Shown piece after piece: positions 35,880-44,641 of a stretch of DNA of 64,000 nucleotides; position 1 is the first letter of the stretch; the number at the start of each line of letters is the position of its first letter. A model generated the notes under the pieces. That model searched no databases. It was given only the letters and a program-made list of their open reading frames with translations, and was not told the DNA's origin. A program made the translations under genes and the position numbers. Source of the DNA: Thalassobaculum sp965228445 (GTDB taxonomy: Bacteria; Pseudomonadota; Alphaproteobacteria; Thalassobaculales; Thalassobaculaceae). Location: the NCBI GenBank assembly GCA_965228445.1, contig OZ245813.1, positions 1,426,001-1,490,000 on the forward strand, in the 5' to 3' direction.

Positions 35880-37181
35880 TCAGGCGCCGGAGAGGGCGGC
35901 GCCGATCTCCAGGGTCTCGCCGGTCTCCAGCGCCAGCAGTTCCTCCATGGTCTGCCGCCGCCGCGCCAGACGCACCTCCCCGCCATCGATCACCACTTCG
36001 GGGATCAGCGGTCGGGAATTGTAGTTCGACGACATCGCCGCCCCATAGGCGCCGGTATCGGCGAAGACGCAGAAGTCGCCGACCGAGGGAAGCGGCATGT
36101 CGCGGAACTCGACCACGCCGCCGTCGCCCTGGGTGAACACGTCGCCAGACTCGCAGAGTGGCCCGGCGACCGCGACCGGATGGGCGGTGCCGTCGACCGG
36201 CGTGCCGGCCGCGTCGACGAAGCCGATCCGGTGGTAGCTGCCGTACATCGCCGGTCGGGCCAGATCGTTGAACCCGGCATCGACGACGACGAAGTACCGG
36301 TCGGCCACCTTCTTGACAGCCCGCACCTCGGCGACGAGGCAGCCGGCGGCGGCCACCAGGAAGCGCCCCGGCTCGATCTCCATCTCCACCGGCGAGGCCT
36401 GGTGCTGCTGGATCGCCAGCCGGGCGGAATCCCACTGCTTCACGTAATGCTCGGTGTCGATCTCGCTGCCGCCGTCGCGATACGGAACGGACAGACCGCC
36501 GCCGGCGGAGACCGCCTGCACCGGCAGGCCGAGCGCGCGATAGGCCTCGATCATGGCGTCGCCGACTCGCTCGAGATGGCCGTAATCCACGCCAGAGCCG
36601 ATATGCATGTGTAGCCCGACCAGTTCCAGGCCGGCCGCCTTGATCCGCGGCCCGAGCTCAGGGAGCTGTTCGTACCAGATGCCGTGCTTGGAGAACGGGC
36701 CGCCGGTATTGGTCTTGTTGCTGTGGCCGTGACCGAAGCCGGGATTGATGCGCAGCCAGATCCGATGGCCGGGGCTGACCGCGGCGATCTGGTCGATCAT
36801 GTCGGGCGAGCCGCAATTGACCGGAATGCGCAGGTCGGCGACGCGCTCCAGGGTCGCCCGGTCGAAGATGTCGGCGGTGAAGACGAGATCGTCCCCGCCC
36901 GCCTGATAGCCGGCCGCCAACGCGCGGGAGATCTCGCCGTTCGACACCGCGTCGATCTTCACCCCGTTGCGGCGCATGACGCGCAGCAGGTCGAGATTGC
37001 TGCTGGCCTTCTGGGCATAGCGGATGGTGTCGAAGCCGCGAAGTCGGGCGACCTGGCTCTCGATCCGCGCGGCGTCGTACAGCCAGAAGGGCGTCCCGAC
37101 CTTCGCCGCCAGTGCGGTGATCAGCGCTCCGTCGCGCTCGCCGGTTCCAAGGCGGGTCGAAATGTCGGAAGCAGCGGTCAT
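35880..37181 (-). CDS. lysA: Diaminopimelate decarboxylase
   Basis: This 433-residue fold-III PLP decarboxylase forms lysine from meso-diaminopimelate. RYAQKASSN places the PLP Schiff-base lysine at residue 58. HMHIGSGVD follows, then GGGLSVPY, the PLP-phosphate EPGRFLVAAAG, and CESGDVF near the C-terminus, where Cys is the residue contributed to the partner's active site. Length and motif order match LysA. A related arginine- or ornithine-type decarboxylase would lack the EPGR/CESGD combination. It converges with the kinase gene by two bases and lies 74 bases after cfa on the strand. Confidence 0.88.
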   Translation of the reverse strand: MTAASDISTRLGTGERDGALITALAAKVGTPFWLYDAARIESQVARLRGFDTIRYAQKASSNLDLLRVMRRNGVKIDAVSNGEISRALAAGYQAGGDDLVFTADIFDRATLERVADLRIPVNCGSPDMIDQIAAVSPGHRIWLRINPGFGHGHSNKTNTGGPFSKHGIWYEQLPELGPRIKAAGLELVGLHMHIGSGVDYGHLERVGDAMIEAYRALGLPVQAVSAGGGLSVPYRDGGSEIDTEHYVKQWDSARLAIQQHQASPVEMEIEPGRFLVAAAGCLVAEVRAVKKVADRYFVVVDAGFNDLARPAMYGSYHRIGFVDAAGTPVDGTAHPVAVAGPLCESGDVFTQGDGGVVEFRDMPLPSVGDFCVFADTGAYGAAMSSNYNSRPLIPEVVIDGGEVRLARRRQTMEELLALETGETLEIGAALSGA

Positions 37182-37255
37182 GGATCCCCCAGAGACTACA
37201 CCGCCGCCCGGCCCCCGGACGGCGGCGTATCACATGACGGGAAATCCGCCGAACA

Positions 37256-38572
37256 TCAAGCCCGCCTGGTCTCCTCGTCGCCGCCGGCAGCGGGTGCGGA
37301 GGGTGCGGCGGGGTGCATGTCCGACCCGCCGACCTGACGCAGGGTGGTCGCGCCCCGCCCACGCCAGCGCCGCTCGAAATCGGCGATGTAGTCGCGGGTC
37401 TGCGGCACCGCGTAGAGGTCCTTGGCCAGCTGGATCTGGAACACCATCAGCGTGCCGTGGCGGAACGCGGTCTCGCAGGCGGTGAGGTAGAAGTCCCACA
37501 TGCGGAAGAACCGCTCGTCATACATCCCGACGATCCGGTCCTTCTGCGCCTCGCAGGCCAGCCGCCAGCGGTTCAGGGTCTCGGCATAGTGTTGGCGCAG
37601 GATCTCCACGTCCGTGGTGAACAGCCTGGTCTCCTCGATCGCGGTGAACTGCTGGCGCAGGGACGGCGTGTAGGCGCCGGGGAAGATGTATTTCTCCATC
37701 CACTGGTTCTGCGGCTCCGGCCGGTTGAAGACGCCGACAGAGTGGACGACCGCGATACCGTCCCGCGTCAGCAGCCGGTTCACCTGCCCGTAGAACTCGT
37801 CATAGTGGCGCGGCCCGACATGCTCGAGCATGCCCACCGACACGATGCGGTCGTACTGCTCCTGCACCTCGCGATAGTCCTTCAGATGGAACCGGACGCG
37901 GTCCGCGACCCCGGCCTCCCGGGCCCGCCGGTTGGAGACCGCGTGCTGCTCCTTGGACAGGGTAACCCCGTCGACCTGTAGGTCGTCCACCAGACTGGCC
38001 AGGAACAGGCCGAGCCCGCCCCAGCCCGAGCCGATATCGAGCACCCGCTGACCCGGCTTCAGGTTCAACTTGGCGGCCAGGTGGAGCTTCTTGTTCCACT
38101 GCGCCGTTTCCAGATCGTCGTCGGGATTGAGGAAATAGGCGCAGCTATACTGGCGGTCGTTGTCGAGGAAGAGATCGAACAGCTCGTCACTGAGGTCGTA
38201 GTGATGGGCGACCTTGCCTCGGGCCAGATGCACCGGGTTCCAGTTCCGGATCGCCGCCCGTATCCCCCGTATCCCCGCCAGCACCTTGCGCATCGTCCCT
38301 TCGCGGACGCTGCCGATGTTGATCATGCAGAGGTCGAGGAAGTCGTAGAGCGTGTACCCGTCCGCCATGACGAGGCCACCGTTCATGTAGCCTTCGCCGA
38401 TGGCCAGTTCCGGATTGAGCATCAGACGCCGGTCTAGGCTTCGGTCGAGAAGCCTGATCGAAGCGCGGGGTCCCTTTTCGGAACCCTGGCATTCATGGCG
38501 GTTACCATCGGGATCGATCAAAGTAAGATGACCGACCGAAATCAACTGGCGGAACGCGCGCGCAGAGAGCAT
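37256..38572 (-). CDS. cfa: Cyclopropane-fatty-acyl-phospholipid synthase
   Basis: This 438-residue SAM-dependent enzyme converts cis-unsaturated acyl chains of membrane phospholipids to cyclopropane chains. The SAM motif VLDIGSGWGG lies near residues 177-186, with VAHHYDLSD at 121-129 and YSCAYF at 142-147 before it. EHVGPRHYDEFY and the catalytic-region GAYTPSLRQQF follow. A low-complexity tail (about the last 22 residues, MHPAAPSAPAAGG...) is not part of the family core. The ATG at 38572 gives the family's N-terminal domain. It may be cotranscribed with lysA. Confidence 0.92.
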   Translation of the reverse strand: MLSARAFRQLISVGHLTLIDPDGNRHECQGSEKGPRASIRLLDRSLDRRLMLNPELAIGEGYMNGGLVMADGYTLYDFLDLCMINIGSVREGTMRKVLAGIRGIRAAIRNWNPVHLARGKVAHHYDLSDELFDLFLDNDRQYSCAYFLNPDDDLETAQWNKKLHLAAKLNLKPGQRVLDIGSGWGGLGLFLASLVDDLQVDGVTLSKEQHAVSNRRAREAGVADRVRFHLKDYREVQEQYDRIVSVGMLEHVGPRHYDEFYGQVNRLLTRDGIAVVHSVGVFNRPEPQNQWMEKYIFPGAYTPSLRQQFTAIEETRLFTTDVEILRQHYAETLNRWRLACEAQKDRIVGMYDERFFRMWDFYLTACETAFRHGTLMVFQIQLAKDLYAVPQTRDYIADFERRWRGRGATTLRQVGGSDMHPAAPSAPAAGGDEETRRA

Positions 38573-38672
38573 CGTCGCCACCCCCTGTTCGTTTCGTCTC
38601 GGATCGCACGAATGCAATCGCCCTTAACCACATTAAAGATAATACAATAAGGACTTCCAGGGAGGGAAGCAC

Positions 38673-39662
38673 ATGAACACGCGTCAGTTGGGTAGAACGC
38701 GCCTGCAGGTGTCGGAACTGGTGTTCGGCGGTGGCTGGGTCGGCGGCATCCTGATTCACCAGGACGACGAGGTTAAGCGGGCGGCGCTCCGCCGGGCGAT
38801 CGACGCAGGGATCAACTGGATCGACACCGCCGGCGATTACGGCCAGGGGCAGTCGGAGATCGCGCTGGGCTGGCTTCTGGCGGAGATCGATCCGGCCGAA
38901 CGCCCCCATGTCTCGACCAAGGTCCGGCTGGATCTGGAGAGCGACGAGACCGCCGAAAGCCAGATCCGCCGGGGCATCGAGCGCAGTCTCGACCGCCTGC
39001 GCCTCGACAAGGTGAGCCTGTTCCAGCTGCACAACCCGGTGGAGCCGCAGGCGACGGGCCAGCATGTCGGGCTCGACGACGTCATCGACGACGGCGGCAT
39101 CGCCGACATGCTGGACGCGCTGCGCAAGGAAGGGCTGACCGACCATGTCGGGTTCACCGCCCTCGGCGATCCGGCCTCCTGCATCCGCGTGATCGAGAGC
39201 GGCAAGGTCGATACCGCTCAGGTCTACTACAACATGCTCAACCCGACCGCCGGGCTGAGCGCGCCGCTGGACGGCCTAGTCGCCCAGGACTTCACCGGAC
39301 TGATGGCCGCCTGCCGGCAGCACGAGGTCGGGATCATGAACATCCGCGTCTACGCGGCCGGCGTTCTGGCCACCGACATCCGCCACGGGCGCGAAGTGGC
39401 GATCACGCCGGAGAACCGGGATCTGGAGGCGGAGGCCAAGCGGGCACGGGCCGCCATCGCCGCCGCCGGCAATATCGGCGAGAGCCGTGCGGAGACGGCG
39501 ATCCGCTTCTCCCTCGCCAACGAGGACATCTCCTGCGTGGTCGTCGGCCTCGCCGAGCTGGAGCATCTGGAGCTGGCGATCAAGGCGGCGGAAGCGGGTC
39601 CGCTGCCGGCCACCAAGCTGTCCAGCCTGCGCGAGCTCTGGGGGCGGAACTTCGACCTGTGA
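38673..39662 (+). CDS. Aldo/keto reductase
   Basis: This 329-residue NADP-dependent oxidoreductase has the TIM-barrel marks MNTRQLGRTRLQVSEL and WIDTAGDYGQGQSE (catalytic Asp and Tyr near residues 50-55), the catalytic Lys in STKVRLDL, and His in FQLHNPVEP. The branch with FGGGWVGG resembles D-threo-aldose 1-dehydrogenase and similar sugar or aldehyde reductases. GGGAGGGAA precedes the ATG. It is transcribed alone, with a 10-base gap to the convergent small gene. Confidence 0.88.
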   Translation: MNTRQLGRTRLQVSELVFGGGWVGGILIHQDDEVKRAALRRAIDAGINWIDTAGDYGQGQSEIALGWLLAEIDPAERPHVSTKVRLDLESDETAESQIRRGIERSLDRLRLDKVSLFQLHNPVEPQATGQHVGLDDVIDDGGIADMLDALRKEGLTDHVGFTALGDPASCIRVIESGKVDTAQVYYNMLNPTAGLSAPLDGLVAQDFTGLMAACRQHEVGIMNIRVYAAGVLATDIRHGREVAITPENRDLEAEAKRARAAIAAAGNIGESRAETAIRFSLANEDISCVVVGLAELEHLELAIKAAEAGPLPATKLSSLRELWGRNFDL

Positions 39663-39672
39663 CCGGGGCGGC

Positions 39673-39927
39673 TCAGCCGCCCTGTGGCTTCAGGGTGAAC
39701 TCGCCCTCACGGATCCGGTCGGGCCATTCGGCGACCATCTCGGCGACGGTCTCCTCGCCGTAGATGTCGATCATGTCGGTCAGGGCGGCGAAGATCGCCG
39801 AGGATGCGACGATTTCCGAAGAGGCGCCCTGGGCGACCGCGTCGTCCCAGGCTTCGAGCATGACCCGCAGGGCGAGGCGCTTCTGCTCATCCTCCGGCAG
39901 GATCGGCGGTTGTTGTTCGTCGCTCAT
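39673..39927 (-). CDS. Small hypothetical protein
   Basis: This 84-residue acidic protein, MSDEQQPPILPEDEQK..., is predicted to be helical, with LALRVMLEAWDDAVAQGAS and IFAALTDMIDIYGEETVAEMV. It has no Cys, signal peptide or membrane span. The start at 39927 is a clear ATG. I do not recognise a family, and no function is assigned. Confidence 0.55.
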   Translation of the reverse strand: MSDEQQPPILPEDEQKRLALRVMLEAWDDAVAQGASSEIVASSAIFAALTDMIDIYGEETVAEMVAEWPDRIREGEFTLKPQGG

Positions 39928-40037
39928 GGTCGCCTCCGCTGGGACTTGTGTCCGGTTGTGCCGAGGCTTAGCGCGGCACGTACCCGCTGTCACCCGGAAC
40001 ATGGCGGTCGCCGGTCCGGCGTGGCAGTGTCGCCGCC

Positions 40038-42053
40038 ATGACCGACACCGCCGACGATCCGCCGCCTGACGAGCCGCCCAGCGCCCCTCCGCCGGGTGCC
40101 CAACCGCTCGACGCCACCGATCCGGGGCTGAGCCTGCGCGACGGCGTGCCGGTCTCCAGCCGGTTCGACGATGTGTATTTCTCGCGCGAGGACGGGCTGG
40201 CCGAGACCGCCCATGTGTTCCTGCAGGGCTGCGGGCTGCCGCAGGCGTGGCGCGCCGCCACCGGGCATTTCACCGTGGCCGAGACCGGCTTCGGTACCGG
40301 CCTGAACTTCCTGGCGACCTGGCAGCTCTGGCGCGAGACCCGGCCGGCAGGAGCGGTTCTGCACTATGTCGCGGTGGAGGGCTTCCCGCTGTCCCGCGAT
40401 CAGCTTGCCGTGACGCTGGTCGCCTTCCCCCGGCTCTCCCCCCTCGCCGACCGGCTGCGGGCGCGCTATCCCCAGCCGGCCAGCCCGGGCCATCACCGGA
40501 TCTGGTTCGACGAGGACCGGGTCTGCCTGACCCTGCTGATCGGCGAAGCGGCGGCGGTGCTCGGCGGTGTGGAGGCGGAGGTCGATGCCTGGTTCCTCGA
40601 CGGTTTCGCGCCCGCCAAGAATCCCTCCATGTGGCGCCCGGACGTGCTGCGGCAGGTCGCGCGCCTGTCCCGTCCCGGCACCAGCCTGGCCAGCTTCACC
40701 GCCGCGGGCGCCGTCCGTCGGGATCTCGCCGATCTCGGCTTCTCCGTCGAGAAGCGGCGCGGCTACGGGCGCAAGCGCGACTGCATCGCCGGCCGTTTCG
40801 CAGGCCCGGTGCGACCCCGGACCGATGAGCCCTGGTATGCCGCTCCACCGCTCCGGCCGTCGGCCCAGGTGGCGGTGGTGGGCGCCGGGATCGCGGGCGC
40901 GGCGGCGGTCGGAGCCCTGGCGCGGCGGGGCGTGCAAGCGATCTGGCTCGACCGCCACGGCCGGATCGCCGCCGAGGCTTCTGGCAATCCCGCCGGGCTG
41001 CTGATGGCCCGCCCGACCGCCGATGGCGACATCCAGGGCAGCCTCAGCGGCGCAGCCTTCCGCTTCGCGCTCGACCGGGCCGGCGAGACCGGCGTGCCCG
41101 TCGGCGGCAACGGCGTGCTGGAACTCGCGACCGACGCGGCCACGCGTGCCCGTTACCGGGACATGGCCGACGCCGGCCACCTGGACCCGATCGATGCCAC
41201 ACCGGTCGACGCGGCCACGGCCGGCGCGGTCGCCGGCGTCGCCCTGGATCATCCGGGCCTCTGGCACCGGTCGGGCGGCTGGGTCGACCCGCGCGCCTGG
41301 AGCAGCGCCCTCGCCGGCGGCCTGCGGCCGTCCCGCGCCACGGTGGACGGGCTGGCGCGAACACCCTCGGGCTGGGCCCTGCTCGACCCCCAGGGCCGCC
41401 CTCTCATCCAGGCGGATGCCGTCATCCTCGCCTCCGCCATGGTCTCGCCCGCCCTCGCACCCGCCGCCCACCTGCCGATGCAGGCGATCCGTGGACAGCT
41501 CACCCGGTTGGCCGAGACCACGGCGAGCCGCCGCCTGCAGAGTTGCGTGGCGTTCGGAGGCTACCTGTCGCCCGGTCTGTCCGGCGTGCACATCGCCGGC
41601 GCCACCTATACCCGCGGCGGCTTCGAGCCGACGGCCTGGCCGGTGGCGGTGCAGGACGAGGACCATCGGCGCACGCTCGGCCTGTTGCCGCCCGCCCTCG
41701 CCCGTCTGTTTCCGGATGGCCCCAGCGTGCTGGGCGGTCGGGCGGCAATCCGCGCGGTCACCCCCGACCGGCAGCCGATCGCCGGCCCGCTCTGCGACGC
41801 GGCCGCCGTCGCCGACGCCTACGGCCATCTGCGGTTCGACGCCAAGCGGCTTGACGGCGGCCCCGCGCCCTTCCTGGAGAGGCTGTACGCGTTGACCGGG
41901 CTCGGCTCGCGCGGCCTCGTGACAGCACCGCTGATGGCCGAGCTCGTGGTCTCGCAGATGCTGGGGGAGCCCTGGCCGGTCGACCGGGCGATGGCCGCAA
42001 GCGTCCATCCGAACCGCTTCACCATCCGCGATCTCAAGCGTCGCCGGATCTAA
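40038..42053 (+). CDS. mnmC: Bifunctional tRNA 5-methylaminomethyl-2-thiouridine synthase MnmC
   Basis: This 671-residue fusion finishes the mnm5s2U34 modification of tRNA. The N-terminal methyltransferase domain (about 1-245) has FDDVYFSREDGLAE, the SAM motif VAETGFGTGLNFLATW and DAWFLDGFAPAKNP. The C-terminal FAD oxidoreductase domain begins with VAVVGAGIAGAAAV near residue 277 and contains GNPAGLLMARP and RAAIRAVTPDRQPIAG. Domain order and length match E. coli MnmC (668). The start at 40038 overlaps nothing. Confidence 0.93.
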   Translation: MTDTADDPPPDEPPSAPPPGAQPLDATDPGLSLRDGVPVSSRFDDVYFSREDGLAETAHVFLQGCGLPQAWRAATGHFTVAETGFGTGLNFLATWQLWRETRPAGAVLHYVAVEGFPLSRDQLAVTLVAFPRLSPLADRLRARYPQPASPGHHRIWFDEDRVCLTLLIGEAAAVLGGVEAEVDAWFLDGFAPAKNPSMWRPDVLRQVARLSRPGTSLASFTAAGAVRRDLADLGFSVEKRRGYGRKRDCIAGRFAGPVRPRTDEPWYAAPPLRPSAQVAVVGAGIAGAAAVGALARRGVQAIWLDRHGRIAAEASGNPAGLLMARPTADGDIQGSLSGAAFRFALDRAGETGVPVGGNGVLELATDAATRARYRDMADAGHLDPIDATPVDAATAGAVAGVALDHPGLWHRSGGWVDPRAWSSALAGGLRPSRATVDGLARTPSGWALLDPQGRPLIQADAVILASAMVSPALAPAAHLPMQAIRGQLTRLAETTASRRLQSCVAFGGYLSPGLSGVHIAGATYTRGGFEPTAWPVAVQDEDHRRTLGLLPPALARLFPDGPSVLGGRAAIRAVTPDRQPIAGPLCDAAAVADAYGHLRFDAKRLDGGPAPFLERLYALTGLGSRGLVTAPLMAELVVSQMLGEPWPVDRAMAASVHPNRFTIRDLKRRRI

Positions 42054-42075
42054 TCGTCAAGAGAAGGAGGAAACC

Positions 42076-42465
42076 ATGGCCCCTTTCACCATCCAGCAGC
42101 AGGTCACCTTCCTGTACACCAGGGACCTCGCCACCGGCTCGGCCTTCCTGCGCGACAAGGTCGGCCTGACGCTGGTGCTCAACCAGTTCGATCTCTGCCA
42201 CATCTACCAGGCCGCACCGAACGCCTTCCTGGGCGTGTGCACGAACCGGCCCCCGGCGGATGACCCGGCGGTGACCTATTCCTTCGTGGTGAGCGATGCG
42301 GATGCCGCCTACGAGACGCTGAAGGCCCGCGGCGTGCAGTTCGAGGCCCCGCCCGAACTGAGCGAGCGGTTCAATGTCTATTCGGCATTCTTCCGGGGCC
42401 TGGGAAGCTACCGGTTCGAGATCCAGGAGTTCCGCGACCCGAGCTGGCCCAAGCCGGCCGCGTGA
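42076..42465 (+). CDS. VOC family (glyoxalase-like) protein
   Basis: This 129-residue vicinal-oxygen-chelate fold protein has two beta-alpha-beta-beta-beta modules, QQVTFLYTRDLATGSAFLRDKVGL in the first and VTYSFVVSDADAAYETLKARG in the second, ending RFEIQEFRDPSW with a Glu in the last strand. Metal positions are Gln/His-poor (the first strand reads QQV rather than the usual H), so metal binding is uncertain. AGAAGGAGG precedes the ATG. It follows mnmC by 22 bases and may be cotranscribed with it. Confidence 0.75.
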   Translation: MAPFTIQQQVTFLYTRDLATGSAFLRDKVGLTLVLNQFDLCHIYQAAPNAFLGVCTNRPPADDPAVTYSFVVSDADAAYETLKARGVQFEAPPELSERFNVYSAFFRGLGSYRFEIQEFRDPSWPKPAA

Positions 42466-42474
42466 CACGCCCGA

Positions 42475-42972
42475 TCAGGCAGCGACGCTGGTCTCCTGGA
42501 AGTCGGTCGTCGGCGCGCGCTTGCTGATCGAGATCCGCGGATAGATGGCGACGAGTGCACCGGCCACCCGGTCGCTCGCCGCATCGCGGATCGGCAGCAG
42601 CAGCCGCTCGAAGATCACCATCCAGCTGTCCCCGGCGGCCTCGAACTCGGCATATTGCGGTGCCCGGTTGGCGACCAGGCTGCGGTACATCTCTTCGACA
42701 TAGCCGTGGAGCTCGCTCGGCAGGTCGTCGAGATAGCGGCCGTCCAGGTCGTCGCCGAAGATCGGGGTCAGTTCCTGTCCCACCTGCTGGAACCGGAGTC
42801 GGTCGGTCGACTCATCAATCTCGATCACCACCATATGCCCGAGGAACGGCGCGAGCTCGGCGTCGCAGAGTCCGCCGACGGCCGGAATGCCGCTGCCGCA
42901 GCAGCCGCTCTGCCAAAGGGCCAGGAGGTTCTGAAGCTCGGGTCGGCGAAGCTGAGAGGCGTCGAGAGTCAT
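42475..42972 (-). CDS. PAS-domain protein, paralogue 1
   Basis: This 165-residue protein of the PAS_5 (PF07310-like) type opens with a helix (SQLRRPELQNLLALWQSG) and then the PAS strand block: FLGHMVVIEIDESTDRLRFQQVGQELTPIFG, with RYLDDLPSELHGYVEEMYRSL and a final FERLLLPIRDAASDRV. It has no enzymatic domain, so it is a stand-alone sensor or adaptor. It is related in layout to the protein at 62464-62937. It is divergent from the amidase gene with a 106-base gap. Confidence 0.75.
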   Translation of the reverse strand: MTLDASQLRRPELQNLLALWQSGCCGSGIPAVGGLCDAELAPFLGHMVVIEIDESTDRLRFQQVGQELTPIFGDDLDGRYLDDLPSELHGYVEEMYRSLVANRAPQYAEFEAAGDSWMVIFERLLLPIRDAASDRVAGALVAIYPRISISKRAPTTDFQETSVAA

Positions 42973-43078
42973 CGCGATGGCATCCCTGTGAACTGTTCCT
43001 TCTCGACAGGTTAGCGCGGAGGTTCCTAAGGTTTGGTTGACGCCGCGACGAAGTCTTCCTTCCAGGGATACCTTTCCG

Positions 43079-44473
43079 ATGACCAGCACCGATCTCGCCC
43101 TCCTGTCCGCCACCGACCTGCTGCATGCCTATGCCCGCAAGACCGTCTCGCCGGTCGAGGCGACAAAGGCGGCGCTCGACCGGATCGATGCGCTGAACGG
43201 CAAGCTGAACGCCTACCGGCTGGTCGACCACGAGGCGGCCCTGGCCAGCGCCAAGGACAGCGAGGCGCGTTGGATGAAGGGCGAACCGGTCGGCCTGGTC
43301 GACGGCGTACCGACCTCGATCAAGGACCTGTCGCTGACCGAAGGCTGGTCGACGCTGCGGGGTTCGAAGACCGTCAAGGAGGACGGACCCTGGAACGTCG
43401 ATGCGCCCTTCGTCGCCCGTCTGAAGGAACACGGGGCGGTGCTGCTCGGCAAGACCACCACCCCGGAATTCGGCTGGAAGGGCGTGACCGACAGCCCGCT
43501 GACCGGCATCACCCGCAACCCCTGGGATCCGACCAAGACCCCGGGCGGCAGCTCCGGCGGGGCCGCGGTTGCGGCGGCGACCGGCATGGGCGCCCTGCAT
43601 CAGGGGTCGGACGGCGGCGGCTCGATCCGCATGCCGGCCGGTTACACCGGCATCTACGGCATCAAGCCGACATTCGGCCGGGTGCCCGCCTATCCGGCCT
43701 CGCCGTTCGGGTCGGTCGCCCATATCGGCCCGATGACCCGCACCGTGGCCGATAGCGCGCTGATGCTGACGGTGATGAGCGAACCGGACGCCCGCGACTG
43801 GTACGCCGTCCCGTATGAGGGCGCCGACTACCGCAACGCCCTGCGCCCGTCCGTCGCCGGCTGGCGGATCGCCTACAGCCCGGAACTCGGCGGCGCCACC
43901 GTGCTACCGGAGGTCGCCGCGCTGGTGGCCAAGGCCGTGGACATCTTCCGCGCGCTCGGCGCAACGGTCGAGGAAGTCGAAAGCCCGCTGCCGAACAGCC
44001 ACGAAATCTTCGCCGCCCACTGGTTCACCGGGGCTGCGAACCTGTTCACCGCCTTCAGCGACGCGCAGAAGGCGCTGATCGATCCCGGCCTTCAGGAGGT
44101 CGCGGCCGCCGGCGCCGAGTACTCGCTGCTCGACTATTTCGCCGCCGTGAAGCAGCGCGAGGCGATGGGCACGACGATGAACGAGTTCCACGAGACCTAC
44201 GACCTGCTCCTGACCCCGACCCTGCCGCAGCCGGCCTTCGAGGCGGGGCATGAGGTGCCGCCGGGCTCCAACATGAAGCGCTGGACCGAGTGGACGCCGT
44301 TCTCCTACCCGTTCAACCTGACCCAGCAGCCGGCGGCGACGATCCCCTGCGGCCGGGTCGGCGGGCTGCCGGTGGGCCTGCAGATCGTCGGCCCGAAATG
44401 GGGCGAGGACATGGTGCTCACCGCCTCGTCGGCCTTCGAGGGCGTGATGCCGATCGAGCTTCCCGCGATGTGA
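43079..44473 (+). CDS. Amidase (amidase signature family)
   Basis: This 464-residue amidase-signature hydrolase has a Ser-cisSer-Lys triad visible as Lys82 (PTSIKDLS), Ser158 (PGGSSGGAA) and Ser182 (GSDGGGSIRMPA). The Gly/Ser-rich loop and the order match GatA-, acylamidase- and urethanase-type enzymes. The ATG at 43079 (MTSTDLALLSATDLLHAY) fits the helix that begins these proteins; the frame is open upstream but that part is not family-like. It is alone on the strand. GatA identity is unlikely without gatB/gatC. The substrate is unknown. Confidence 0.88.
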   Translation: MTSTDLALLSATDLLHAYARKTVSPVEATKAALDRIDALNGKLNAYRLVDHEAALASAKDSEARWMKGEPVGLVDGVPTSIKDLSLTEGWSTLRGSKTVKEDGPWNVDAPFVARLKEHGAVLLGKTTTPEFGWKGVTDSPLTGITRNPWDPTKTPGGSSGGAAVAAATGMGALHQGSDGGGSIRMPAGYTGIYGIKPTFGRVPAYPASPFGSVAHIGPMTRTVADSALMLTVMSEPDARDWYAVPYEGADYRNALRPSVAGWRIAYSPELGGATVLPEVAALVAKAVDIFRALGATVEEVESPLPNSHEIFAAHWFTGAANLFTAFSDAQKALIDPGLQEVAAAGAEYSLLDYFAAVKQREAMGTTMNEFHETYDLLLTPTLPQPAFEAGHEVPPGSNMKRWTEWTPFSYPFNLTQQPAATIPCGRVGGLPVGLQIVGPKWGEDMVLTASSAFEGVMPIELPAM

Positions 44474-44641
44474 GACGCATTAGCTTCGTATCGTAAAATC
44501 TCTGCTAAAAAATCGTTAGATCGTATCTTTTTTGACCAAGTCTTAGGATTTGGTCTGCGACACTCGCCGTCATAGGGCACCCGTCCGCTCGGCGCGAGCG
44601 TCGGGTGCGGCGGTTCACCGGGGGCACGCAGAGACTCCGTC

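Noticed and set aside
43079..44473. GatA subunit of the amidotransferase
   Set aside because: gatB and gatC are absent nearby, and the loops fit general amidases; the triad alone is shared by the whole family.
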